Assembly: GCA_002633005.1 (NCBI GenBank)
Contig: NMRA01000173.1
Span: 29,192-93,191 of the forward strand
Source: Phoronis australis
Taxonomy: Eukaryota; Phoronida; Phoronidae
Direction of reading: 5' to 3'
DNA: 64,000 nucleotides
The notes beneath the pieces were generated by a model, which ran no database searches, was not told the DNA's origin, and saw nothing but the letters and a program-made list of their open reading frames with translations. Each line of letters begins with the position of its first letter. Position 1 is the first letter of the stretch. Positions 1-29,400 of this stretch are shown in pieces. Both the position numbers and the translations under genes were made by a program.

Positions 1-470
1 TACCGTCTGCTACGCAGGTGAACATGTTCAACGTCTGCGAAGTATAGTGAAATAATGAGCATAATTCGCAATAATCGGTCTCACCTGAGGCGCCATATTA
101 TGTAGCAAACTTTCTATGCAAGCGTTCGGAGTTTGACCACACTCTACATTTTAGAAACTATTTGTTAATTAGAGTGCGCAGAGTACGCACTTGGTGGCGA
201 TAAAGTTCTTTTCAAAGTGTTAGGCGATCCCAGTATGTGGCTTAGTACGTGTGGTGACTCAAATCATAAGGTAAGATTAACCGCCCAGGGCGGTTGCCGG
301 TCGTAATAAGCGCCCATGTTCAGTTAACCGCCCCCCCCCCGATTTCTTGAAATTTCACGTTTAAGCGCCCATGTCTGGTTAACCGCCCACCCCCGATTTT
401 TTGGGTTCGCCAATTTAACCGCCCAGGGCGTTAACCCGAACGATTACGGTATGTTAAGGGTTTATGGTCA
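1..470. repeat. GC-rich CCGCCC-type repeat stretch
   Basis: The stretch contains two copies of an inverted motif (CCGCCCAGGGCGG at 281 and a close copy at 419) and repeated 'aagcgcccatg' phrases. Similar 'aataagcgccc' wording recurs in the TA-flanked element at 16604-17726, so this may be a degraded relative. No coding sequence is recognised. If HEATR6 extends upstream, this is intronic. Confidence 0.35.
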
Positions 471-1080
471 AGGTAGCTTTGTTTCAATGGTGTTTAAATA
501 TACAGCTTTGGAACAATCTGGGTGAAAAATGAGCAAATTAAGAAGCAGATTCTTGCACACATTTGATTTTATTAAAAGTGAAAGTATTCCTTGAGTCAAC
601 GAATTTGGTTACCAGTGCTAAAAATGACATTAGTCCATTATTCTGACGTTAAGTTTGTGGAGCGATCATGTATGTCAAATGCGAAAATGCATTTTTTAGA
701 TGGGAAGGACTTGTTGAAGTTATTATGTTTGAACACAGCTATAAAACAACAAAAGCTGTTGTGTTTTTGAGATTTTATGAACAATTCCTGATGTTGCCAT
801 CTATATACCACTTAAATAGTCTGAAAATACTCTGCCATTCATTGAGTGAGATTCAGCTCTGCCAGCAGAGCATTTGACTACAATTATGGGTGTTCCAGGT
901 TCTATTCTATGCTGAGGCTGATCTCAGAAAATCTTTTTTCTCAAAGATAATGACCCTTTAAAATTGAATAGATGCTATGATATTGGTTACCCTGATTTTC
1001 AAAAACTGTGTAATGAATATAGATTGTCACATGGCGAAGGCGTTATCCCCTGTAATCTAGAGCCCAAAGTGGATTTTTGC
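471..1080. other. no recognisable feature
   Basis: AT-rich sequence with only short open frames and no recognised domain, repeat or RNA gene. Probably HEATR6 intron, inferred because the first HEATR6 exon in the window begins in mid-protein. Confidence 0.4.
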
Positions 1081-1084
1081 AAGC

Positions 1085-1545
1085 AAGGTGGTATGTGCTA
1101 CCCAGCATCGTTGTCAACTAGGAGTCCATCTTCATCGTGGGTTTCGACCTTGTCATAGAACCCTCTCCGATGGTAGATCTCTGAAGGCTGATCAGACCTC
1201 CAGCCGGCACTGCGTTTGCCATCTGTTCTCTCACTGTGACCACAGCCATGCGGTTGCTTTCTCCGCTGCTCTTATTGTAGACTTGAACTTATCAACTCAC
1301 CCTCTTGATGAAATACCTAGTAGCTTCGTCATCCGCCACATGCTGCCATCAATAAACCCTCGACATCCAACTTCTATGGGAGGACAGAAGCACTTCCAGC
1401 CATTCGCTCCACATTCCTGTGGTAGATCATTGTACTTCAGTTATTTCCTCTCTTGAGCTTCCTGCACCCTGGTGTCCCAGGGCACAGTCAACTCAATCAG
1501 AATCACTGTCTTGTTGCTGTCTGACCACAACACTATGTCTGGTCT
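1085..1545 (-). pseudogene. Degenerate retrotransposon fragment, restriction-like endonuclease-type domain
   Basis: Read on the minus strand, one frame gives RPDIVLWSD, then IELTVPWD, then RK-LKY with a stop inside it, then NGWKCF and EVGCRGF. This order (P-D, then E, then K) is the layout of the PD-(D/E)xK nuclease region found near the C-terminus of early-branching, R2-like non-LTR retrotransposons. In-frame stops interrupt it and no reverse transcriptase is adjacent, so it is a dead fragment. A second fragment of the same kind, on the other strand, is at 48070-48395. Family placement is from motif recognition only. Confidence 0.6.
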
Positions 1546-1559
1546 TAACGATAATTATC

Positions 1560-4465
1560 CAAAATCCACGAGGTCTCTAGATAAGGGGATAACGACTGAT
1601 AACATGTAATCTATTTATACCACATACTGAACGAGAAACATTGCAATGAATCGGCTTTTGTAACTACTTTCTATGTCATAGGCCTGAGGTTGAAGGTCGT
1701 GACCTTTCAAGAAACGCCGAGTTTTCCTTGTTAAAATGATGTTTTTACTTAAAATCAAATAAAAATTGAAACAAAATAGATCTAATTAAATTGAATCTGT
1801 AAATAATTTTTATTTTAAGCAACTACTCTTACTAGTTTACTACACATCTTATCTTGTTAAGCTTTCACCGTGAAATATCGTCTGCTAAAGTAGGTTACCA
1901 CTGGTTACTGAGTTTAAAGACAGCCTTCAGCGGCTAAAACACCTTTTTGACACCAGAAATGCATGTATTTTTCATAAAAAATATTGTTTTTGCTTCTTAC
2001 ATACCATGGAAAGTAATTAATTGTGACGCAAATTTCACCGCTCATAATTCGTAGCCCCTTCGAGCGCCTCAGAAAAAATCTCAACCAATCAGCGTAAAGT
2101 GGTTCATATGACATCATCATGGCCACAAATTTACTGGGGAGCCACACTGCGTAACAGCTGAATGCCATTTCTTGGATGTTCTGCACTTGTCGATGTCTGG
2201 GCTAAAATGCCTCTTTGCGTGGTGTGCGGGTGTAGCATTGTCAGCGGCAATAGGATACATTTGCACAACTTCCTCACCGATCACGTCGTGTGCCGTGCGT
2301 GGAATAGATCCGTATCCACGACAAGGCCTGGCGACAAACTTTCCCGATCAGCAAGATCTGATTTAGGCTTGGTGCAAAGCTGTATACAAAATCTACAGCT
2401 TCACATCGATGTGGGTAAAAAGGACTAAATAAAATTTGACGCAGAAATAGTGTCATTAAAAGCTGCACCGCTCTTTGATGAAACCAAATTATTTACTGGT
2501 GTTGGAAGAATTATCATTCTAGGCCTACCGCTCATCTACTGTTAAAATTGAAGTGCGCTCTTGGGAGTCGGCGTTTGGCGATTACGTCACCTGACCTGAA
2601 CAGTTTCTTTTCCTCCGCGGTTTATTCTTCTATCAACTGTTCTTTGCTGCAACGAGGTTGCGTACTGTCACAACGAATTGTCATAACTGGTCTCATTTCG
2701 TTTCGAGTTATTAGCATTTTGAAGACCAACAAACCGAATTTAGAACAAACTTTACTGCTGCGAAGCTGTTATCATGTCCCAAAAGTAGTCGCAAAATTTT
2801 AGTACGGCGCGTGCGCGTTTCACGAGCGTACTGTTTCAAAAAGACAACAGACTTTCTTTGTTAGAAAACTCTAAAGGCCGAGAGTAATGCTAGAAAATGA
2901 CGTTTATTAGATTGTTCTTCCCTTAAATGACTGGCACTGAACGGGCAAGGTGAGTGTCCGAATCGTCTCCCAGGTTTTGCATGCACCGCGGTCGTTGGTC
3001 GTTGGCTCTGCGATATAAGTTTCACGAGTTGACTAACACAATTCATACCTGGTCTGTAGGTAGGCCTATGAAATTTTGTCATAGACTACAGTCTATGGTG
3101 TATGGTTTAACAGAGCTCAAGTCACAGTGTTACCTAGATGTATTTCGGCGATAGCTGGTTGGCTACAAAAAATCTGCAGTGTGCACTTCGACATTTCGTG
3201 TCACTGTTCCGGCCCAGAGTATAAGGAATCCGGCCCAAATCCGGAATATTCTGTCTGATTTGGGTCGTTCCCGTAGGCCTAACGGAATTCTGATACTGAA
3301 TTTAAAACGTTCAATTGATTACAAATTGTTATGACTGGGTATGTTTTCGTGCAATACAGACTTTATTTCGTAGTTTTAATTTATTACAGACACGCGCAAT
3401 GTTGTGTTGTTATTGAATTTTCAATTTTTTTTTTAGCTTCACCGATTACGGGTTGCAGCATTTCAAGGCGACTTATTTCTAATATAAAATTTTCAATGAA
3501 TTTGAATATAGTTGCATTGTACGAAAAGATCATGCTGATATGTGCTGTAAGCCTAACGTTTCTAAGTATTTTGCACCAAATTAAATGGCCTGTTGTCGTC
3601 TATACCCATACGGGATACACACTGGACAGCCGTCCGTATTGGAATCGCACAGCGTTCACACCTTCGTCTTCAAAAAGACATGAATGGAAAGTTACTAACA
3701 TCAAAGTTTTTGTATCAAACAAATTACACTTTATAATAAACATTGGGAAATTGCTGATAACAATTCAAGCGAAGCGTTTTGTTTTTCCGGCTGTTTCGAC
3801 GGCACCAGTCACACTCCCGGGGATTCCCATACGGGCCCGTATTAGAATGTGTGCTAAATAATTGAATAAAAATTCTAAAGGTAGTGATTTTGATTAATTT
3901 TAATATTAACTGACATGAAATGAAAATTTAATGTGTTTCCTTGATTTTCCACGTATTTTGCACTAAATTAAAAAACGAGTCATCTCTGATTCCAGTATTC
4001 TGGAGACACGGTGAAAGCCAAATTTGTTGTAATGATGTCATAGACTTCGATTAGTGCAAGCGCCGTCTCAATTTTTTTTTGGCGCTAAATGGGATTCGTG
4101 ATGTGGCTACTGTATTGTCGAAGGCCTACTTAATTAACGACTGGGATATGCCATGACACAGTTTTTTGATGTTTTTTTATCAATAAATGTATTTTAGATG
4201 TAAAAATAGTAATTTTGGCACCATACTTGGCCTTTAATGTCCAAGTCAAAGCATCCCGACCACATGTTACTTGCATTCAAACTGGAGATCGATGATTTAC
4301 TAGTGAGAGAAAATGACGGATAAATGTTACTGAATTAAGATGTCGTTTTCATTGAAATTTTGCGTCTTACTTTTCATAACGTAAAAATGTTGGTACAATG
4401 CCGTTTGTTGAACATGATATTGTTGCGCGTGCTCATTTAAGTAATTCTATTTTCACGTTCGATGA
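1560..4465. other. no recognised gene; AT-rich non-coding
   Basis: I see no exon with convincing splice sites and no known domain. Several longish open frames (for example 3331-3861) have no recognisable homology and I treat them as chance. 3190-3860 contains phrases such as 'cccatacggg' in both orientations that may be a decayed inverted-repeat element. Confidence 0.4.
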
Positions 4466-4470
4466 CATCA

Positions 4471-4600
4471 GCCGCTGAGTGGTGCAGTGGTAAAGTCGAT
4501 GACCAGAAACTCTTGCAGACCGGGTTTGAAACCGGCCCGGGTTTCCCACCAAAATATTATTTAACGCTGCTAAATAACTAAATGGGTTATTAAACGGTTG
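4471..4600 (+). repeat. tRNA-derived SINE head
   Basis: An A-box-like TGGTGCAGTGG (4480-4490) and a B-box-like GGTTTGAAACC (4523-4533) are spaced as in a tRNA gene. An AT-rich body containing 'gctgctaaataac' follows. The tRNA fold is imperfect and there is no clean acceptor stem, so a tRNA-derived SINE is more likely than a functional tRNA gene. It ends about 75 bp before a HEATR6 exon. Confidence 0.55.
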
Positions 4601-4673
4601 TATTGGCCATTCGAGGCTGATATTGTGGTATAAAGATTTTTATTTTGACTTAATGTGTGACTCTCATTTTCAG

Positions 4674-21953
<17,280 letters not shown>

Positions 21954-22107
21954 TAATATGAGCAAGAAAAAGTCATGGCCTACTGGTGTTGTCTTCAAAC
22001 TTTGTGGTGAACATGATGCTTTGCATAAGTGTCTGCAATGTGAACTATGTGTGACACTGATCAAACTCTAAAATACTTTTATGATTGCGTAATTGTATTC
22101 TTGGCTT

Positions 22108-22113
22108 AATAAA
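22108..22113 (+). terminator. HEATR6 polyadenylation signal
   Basis: AATAAA 155 bp after the HEATR6 stop codon, followed by AT-rich sequence. Likely the 3' end of the transcript near 22130. Confidence 0.65.
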
Positions 22114-22278
22114 TGTATAAAATAATCAATATTTTTATGACTGCTTAATTTTATTGACTTATTGAACCATACAACCAAATGTTTGATTTGCTAGACTACT
22201 TAAACTAGGCACTGTTGTACAATGACTTCTTCAGTGGTTTAATTACATGAATATTGTTGTTCAAAACATGACTTAAGG

Positions 22279-22424
22279 CTATGCAGGACCTTATGCAGGA
22301 CCTTATGCAGGACCTTATGCAGGACCTTATGCAGGACCTTATGCAGGACCTTATGCAGGACCTTATGCAGGACCTTATGCAGGACCTTATGTAGGACCTT
22401 ATGCAGGACCTTATGCAGGACCTT
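22279..22424 (+). repeat. 12-bp tandem repeat, about 12 copies
   Basis: Nearly perfect 'ttatgcaggacc' units, one with 'tgtagg'. It starts about 165 bp after the HEATR6 polyadenylation signal, in the convergent spacer before TK2. Confidence 0.93.
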
Positions 22425-22558
22425 ATCGACTAGTCCGAGTATTTAGCCAAATATCTACAAAAGTAACCATTCTAACTCGATAAAATCACGTATTTTTAGA
22501 AAGCCTTTAGAATTTAATTTTGACTTCATACCAATCACATGACCAGTAAAATTTAGTA

Positions 22559-24792
22559 ACAAGAGCGGGAGCGTTGAAATGTGCTAACGACAGCAACACA
22601 AAGGTTGTGCTTCTAATGGTGTTTTAGTATCATAAAAACAGTCATTAAAAGGCACAAAATACCTCCAAGCCGTCCGAAATTGGTAACGCGTCGTCTCTAT
22701 TACAAAACTGCTAGTCAAATTTCATGGAAATTCACAAAGGAATTCCAAACACAGCAGTAGTCAAATTTCATGGAAATTCACAAAGGAATTCCAAACACAG
22801 CAGCAGTCAAATCCAGCAATCTGATGTCAAGTTAATAGGAATAGATGTTACACATTGTGATCATGCAATGGCTTAAGTACTTATAGTAATAAATAGCTGC
22901 AGATGCAAAAATCGTAATGTCATTGGAGAGCAGCACAGTTATGTTGGAACTCTGAAAATCCACACCAGTCGAGCTCATGTCAGAAGGAACACATCTGACA
23001 ATTTTCATAATGGTCCTTTGAGTGGTTTGGTGGATACAGAAGCAGATAACAAAAATGCAGACACAAAAATAATTGACACGGCTAGTAGGTGGTGCAGAGT
23101 ACATCACAAATTGGAAACGTGCTGTCATCTTCATAATAGAAACTCGTTTCCAAATTTTATGAAAAAAATTCAAGGAACTCGGAAGATATAGAGCTAAAGG
23201 TAAAAATAAAATTGCTAGTGGGGGCCATAGCAGCAGTCAGAGATGTCCAAAAAGTCATGGGTTGCAACTGTCACATCTATAGAAAACCAACTCCAAAAGT
23301 TCACAAACACCATGTAAAGGAATCCATAGCTGCAGCCATGGTCTCAAAAAAATAGAAAATCACAAGCGGAGCCATAGGTGACATATCTGTCCAAAAATTA
23401 ATGTCAGCCATGGTCTTCTCATCAGAACACAACTGCAACAATTCACAGTTAGGCAAACACTAAAAAACAAACTCAAAATCATAAAAATGGCCACTAGGTG
23501 GTGCAAAATATACTGAATATGTCCGGAAATGGAAAGGCATAATTGTTGCCTCAATAGAAACCAAGGCAATAGTCGAATATATGCCCCTATTTTGAGAACC
23601 AGTTTGATGCCAGTTATTCAGTGGAGAAAACTGGTTCTCAAATTCGGGCGCATTATATCCAACCATTACCAATACCTATTTGCCAAATTTCAGAAAAATC
23701 CATCAATGAAGCCAAACAATATAGAGGCAAGCCTAAAAGAAATAAAACTGCCACTAGGGGGAACACCTACAGCTGGATTGGTCTGAAGCTCGTCATGCGT
23801 TATCATCTTATCTAAAACATTCCACAAAGATTCTCCTCAGAGTAAAGGAGATATAGCTGTGGATGCAATAGGTAAGGAGTCCCCACAGTAGACAAATCCA
23901 TCCCAAAATCAGTACCAGCTGCAGTCTTCTCATCAGAAAAACATCTGCCAATTTTTATAATGATATTTGGAACGGTTGAGCAGATAGGAAGGCGAACGTA
24001 AAAAATGTACTCAAAAATTTTTAAATTGGCGCAGAATGTCAAAAGTGTCCGAAAACAGAGGGGCCTCATTGTCTCTTTAATAAAAACTTATATGATAAAT
24101 TTCATGAAAAATGATTAAGGAACTCGAAAAATAGACAGGCATATGTAAAAACCTAAAACTGCCACTAGGGGCCACACCTACGATCAGATTGGTCAGAAAC
24201 TCGATGTCATTCATTATCATCTCCATAAGAACACATCTGCCAAATTTATCTAAGTTACTCCAAAGAGTTATTAAGGGGATACTGTTGTGGGCGCACAAAA
24301 AACTTAGAAAATGCCACTAGGGGTAGCCACAGTAGTCAAACTCGTCCAAAAATCAATTTCGACCACGGTCTTCTCATCAGTATCACATCTGCCTATTTTC
24401 ACAATGATCCTTTGAGCCATTTGGCAGATAGGAAGGTGAACGTCAAAAAAGTACTCCAATATTTTTAAATTGCCACCAGGTAGGGCAGAAAACATCAAAT
24501 ATGTCTGCACCATAGTCTCTTTAAAAGAAACTTAATTGCTAAGTTTCATTCAAATCCATCAAGGAACTCCTCAGACACAAAGGCAAACGTAAAAACTAAA
24601 ATTGTCACTAAGGGTCAGAGCAGTACTCGAATCCATCCGCAACCCCTGGCCATCTGTCATCAGCTTCATAGGAGGAACACATCTGTAATATCTCATTATG
24701 ATCATACAAGGGGTTTAGGAAATACACCCGTGGACACCAGGAGCTCAGACAGAGATGACAGCAATATGCACCCACTTATAAATGTGGGTAAG
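22559..24792 (+). repeat. CTCF-motif-bearing dispersed repeat, copy A
   Basis: Starts ACAAGAGC..GGAGCGTTGAAATG and ends in a hairpin-like 'gcacccacttataaatgtg'. Inside, a motif of the type GCCACTAGGKGGYRC recurs at about 23491, 23751, 24162 and 24313, separated by phrases such as 'aaatttcatgaaaa' and 'ggagatacag'. These copies differ from the CTCF core by one or more bases. A foldback sequence (23575-23659) is embedded. It lies between the convergent ends of HEATR6 and TK2. No coding function is assigned. Confidence 0.7.
23575..23659. repeat. foldback (hairpin) sequence
   Basis: The left arm with 'attttgagaaccagttt' is complementary to the right arm with 'aaactggttctcaaattc', with a loop of about 20 bp containing 'ccagttattcagtgg'. 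A related, longer hairpin is at 56385-56494. Confidence 0.7.
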
Positions 24793-26340
24793 GTACATCT
24801 TTAACAAAACAATGGTATCCTATCCATAACGTACTAACCAAATTTCATTCCATATAAATGTTCAAAAAGGAAATCTCAAGAACAGTTTTCATTTTATGCA
24901 ACTTTTGAAATTCATAAAAATCATAAAAGCCGCTCGTTCAAAATTAGGAAAGTTTAAAAACAATTCCTAATAGTATTAAGGAGAGCATAAAGTAAAGTAA
25001 CTGAGTTTTGTATGAATCTCATCTGCCATCTTAGAGATATAATGTTCCAACTTCACCAAATTTGGCCATTTTTCAAGGGTTCTACATCACCCTAATAACT
25101 TTGCGACTATAAACCCGTGTTCAGTCAGAAATGTTCATATGATTAGATTTCTGGGCAACTTGACACTTTGTTATTGCCCGATACCATTCATGATTTATAC
25201 TAAATAGAATGACCCATGCTCGGAAATCACCAGAATGAGACCTCTGATTTGACAAAGGAACAATTTGCAGTCAATTTCATAATGGGTGATAGTTACAATG
25301 AAATGTTCTTGTGACAGAAGGCGGCGTTATAAGCGCTTTAAATAAAAAGTTAGATCCATCAAAAGGAATGTGTAGAAAGGTCTTCATACAAAATACAGTG
25401 GATGCATGGACACTGCATGAACACTGCATGAACATTGAAGGAACACAAGTAACAAATCATGAAATCTGATGTTCAATGAATTCATGAAATATCTCAAATA
25501 TTAACAGACAGAGCAAAGCACTTTTGCAAATCATTAATTCATGGATACCCTAGTACAGACCTCAAGCACGCAACTTTTTTTCCTGACAATATTAACATGA
25601 CTAGCAGTTCTTAACATGGAGACAAATGCACCAATGTTGATTGCCTAGTAGCAAAAATACAACGCAAGACTTCAAACTAGATTTCAGACACAACAGAAAC
25701 AGTGATCACACAACTGAGTACAAAACAGCACATGACAACAGTTAAGGTAAAACGTTGCAATTTGATTAAATCACTACTGTAGAAGAGCAAATAGATGCAG
25801 ATGCAGCCAGTGTAACCACATAAAATATGGAATACTTGTGGCCACATTTAAAACATCTCCATACTTTTGATGATGATTTCGAAGCTGTTGTAAATCTGCC
25901 CTGTGTCAAAAGCAAGGCTACGCTCGCTACATATGTAAGCAAGAAACAAGTTGAGACTAGTTAGAAAGCAGTAAATAGCCTATACTTACAGCACCTTCTA
26001 GATAAAACTTGATTATAATAAATAATGAGTACAGACTCTACAACATACACAATGAATTCATGAAAGTGATTATGCAAACATTAGTTATCTGAGAAGTACA
26101 CATACACTAGCAATCTACATCAGAAGCAGATCTATGCTTTCATAGACGGTGTAGTTACCAAACCAGTGGAGGAATATCATTGCACAAGTGGAACTTTTTT
26201 TGGCTGCCATTTTCTCCCGAGGGGAATTAAACCTGTTAAACCATCCAGAGATCGTCACTGAACAGATCTAAAAGCTAAACATGACTTGAGCAGCATAGAA
26301 GATTACCCTGAACGTGTGAATTGCAGACTTCAGACTGAGC
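24793..26340. other. intergenic/TK2 3' flank, no recognised gene
   Basis: AT-rich sequence between the CTCF-type repeat and the TK2 stop. The TK2 3'UTR is expected here on the minus strand, but I could not choose a convincing polyadenylation signal. Confidence 0.4.
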
Positions 26341-26427
26341 CTACAACACATGACCACATAGAATTTCTTTCCTTCTCGACTCGTACACTTCTTGCATCGA
26401 TTGTAGATTCTTATTTGCGTCTAGCAC
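26341..26427 (-). CDS. TK2: TK2 exon 10 (last)
   Basis: Acceptor 'ttcttacag' on the minus strand; phase 0. It encodes [19 protein letters not shown], ends CGHVL and stops at TAG. It matches the position of the C-terminal helix of TK2. Confidence 0.88.
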   Translation of the reverse strand: MLDANKNLQSMQEVYESRRKEILCGHVL

Positions 26428-29400
26428 CTGTAAGAACATTAAATTAAATTAATAATAAAAGACAAATAATTGATATTTCCCAATTAGAAACAAAAACGTG
26501 AAGAATACAAATATTTGTTGGGCAACCTTGTATATGTCCTCCTGACAGAACTTGCCAAATGTGTAGACATAGTGAGAGCAAGTGAGACAAAAATATTGTG
26601 TGACAAAAGACCACTCTTCATACCGGCGTACATATTAATGATTTTTGATACAGTGTCTCACAACAATACACAATACAATACCATAATAACTACACTATAC
26701 AATAGCATGATGACTTTACATTATACAATAGCATGATAACTTTACATTATACAATACCATGACGACTTTACACTATACAATAGCATGATGACTTTACACT
26801 ATACAATACCATGATAAATTTACACTATATAATAGTGACTTGACACTATACAATTCCATGACGACTTTACACTATACAATACCATGATAAATTTACACTA
26901 TATAATAGAATGATGACTTTACACTATACAATACCATGATGACTTAACGCTAAATGTTGATGACAGGAAGCACTAGACAAAATAGGAGCTTGTTCACTTA
27001 AAAAGCAAAGATGGTGGACAAAACGACCCACTACTAATTGCATGACTTAGAACAAGTTAAGCAATTTAAAATTACAATTTTAAGATACTTTTTCGGTTTT
27101 ACGGCCAAAAAACTGTTTTGGGCTACTGTTGGATGGACAAACTTCTTGAATTTACTAACTTTGACAAGAGCTATGAAACAACAAAATTTGTGGTAGTGTT
27201 TTTGTGACTTTATTACAAATCCTCAATTGTCACCATTTTCTGCCTAACATTCTCTGAAATCGAGCGTTAGATACAGCTCAGTGGCAGAGTGCTTGGCAAC
27301 CAATCCAGAGCCAGTGGCTTCGATTGGCAGAGCTAGTAAGTTGGATTGGCAGAGCTAGTAAGTTGGATTGGCAGAGCTAGTAAGTTGGATTGGCAGAGCT
27401 AGTAAGTTGGATTGGCAGAGCTAGTAAGTTGGATTGCACGCTCACTGACACTACTACTAATTGCTGTAAAATTCTTACTTTAAACTCTTTGCATATTAAG
27501 TATATTACCTAAAATTTCAATAATTCCTCTAATTTCATTTCGTGATATGGAAAAAGTTCCACTAGATGATCCACTCGGATGAAATTTTCAAAATAGCATT
27601 TTAACCAATTTAGCAAAATGAATACAGTAAGACTATGTCAGCAAACAACAGAAAATGTAATAGCAATCGCACTTAATATGACATATAACCAATTAATACG
27701 TGTGAGGCCAGTCTTCTGTTCAAGCTATCAATGGAACTGACACAGCTTCATCAAAAAAATCACAATGGTGTTCATTCAACTTTTTCAATACACTATGAGA
27801 ACATACCAAGACAGGAGCTGGAACATGGAATTTGTGATGTATTAACCAGTCCTCATGAAAGTTGTGCAGCTGCTCAAGGTATTCCTGAAATAAAATTAGA
27901 GGACAACATCTGTCAAATACAGGGGCAGTAATTGAAAAGGACAAAAGTTCAAAGGTCAACACAAATGTTTGATAACTATTTCAAAAGTATTCAATTAGTC
28001 GTTTAAACTGGCATTAAGCCTGGCGGGTGCTTTAGGTAAAAAAGTGCTCATTTGGAACACTTACCATTAGGGCTGTTCCAGCAAAATCTGTATGGGAGGG
28101 GGGGGAAGGCACTTTTATTTCGTACCCACCGCCCATATTTTTCATATATTTCTCCAACCCATGACCCATAATTTTTTAATTATTTTTAAAAGGTTAAAAT
28201 ATAAAATCCAACACTTGCAAACAAATTGCCTCCAGGAGGACCTGTTAAGAACGTAGATGATTGACAGACAAGAACTAGTTGTTTTGTCCAATATTGTCAA
28301 AAACTAAAGTAGCCTGTGAGCAATACTTTTGGCAGCCACCAGGTGTCTCTGTTCACCATGTGTCTAATTTCAATGAACATTTTTTCAATTACCGGTATAA
28401 GGATCTATGAATCTCAAACTGTCTCCACGAACTCTTTTATACTTCTATGTCAAGTGAATATTGGAACTTGTTTATCTTACTCCTCATACTTTTTATTTAA
28501 AAACCATAAATTTTCTTATATGTGTTGACACTTGTTTAGTGTTGCATAATTTTTCAATTCAAAAGGACTGCAGACAAACAGTTGGCTCAAATCAAGTTGC
28601 CCATGACTTGATTAATGGCTTAGTGAACATATTGCACTCTGTTCACTGGCAATATGAGCTTTTTTGTATTGGGAAAACTTAGTATATATGACAATTGCCT
28701 TTTGTGACTTTTGAGGGCTGAAGTAACCAACCTGTCAACATTAACAGGTCAAAAAATACCACCCATTTTTAATGCATCACTTCTTACAGGTACGACCACC
28801 CATAATTTGAGTTTCTTTCTGAAGACCACCACCCATGATTTTTTATTTCTACTGCCGTCCCCCCCCACACGGATTTTACTGGAACAGCCCTTATCAATTG
28901 GTCTCGTCTTGTACCTTACTAAGTTTAAAAGTGACCTTTGGGCTGGGAACAGCTGACAGTTTGTTATTTTTTCAAACCAAGCTCAGAAATTTTTTAGTCA
29001 CAACATGAGCTGAGAAGTAACTAATTCTCATTTTTTTTTCTGAACCCAAAAATTACACCTATTAAAAACAATTTGAGACCAAATTCCTAAAAAATGGTAA
29101 GAAGCATAAATCATAACTAGTTTTTGGCCTAAAATATGGGTTTAATTACAGGCAACACATCTCATGACCCCAAAATGGGTTTGATTAGAGACAACACATC
29201 TCATGACTCAAGCAACTTTCTCACAATCATGCATCTAGGTAACATCAACCTTTACAATAAAATGTGTGACCTATTTTTGAAAAAAGGCAGTTAATTATTT
29301 CTGTTGAACATACCAGGTAGTGTGCACTTTATTTAATGTGTACTTTGTCTATAATATAGTGAATTATAAGTCTACAAAGGGCTATTAGTTTCCTCTATTA

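Noticed and set aside
4471-4549. Functional tRNA gene
   Set aside because: Promoter boxes are present but acceptor and anticodon stems do not fold cleanly and a SINE-like body follows.
22832-24513. Minus-strand frames in repeat copy A as genes
   Set aside because: Similar frames recur in every copy of the dispersed repeat and show stops and shifts; no domain recognised.
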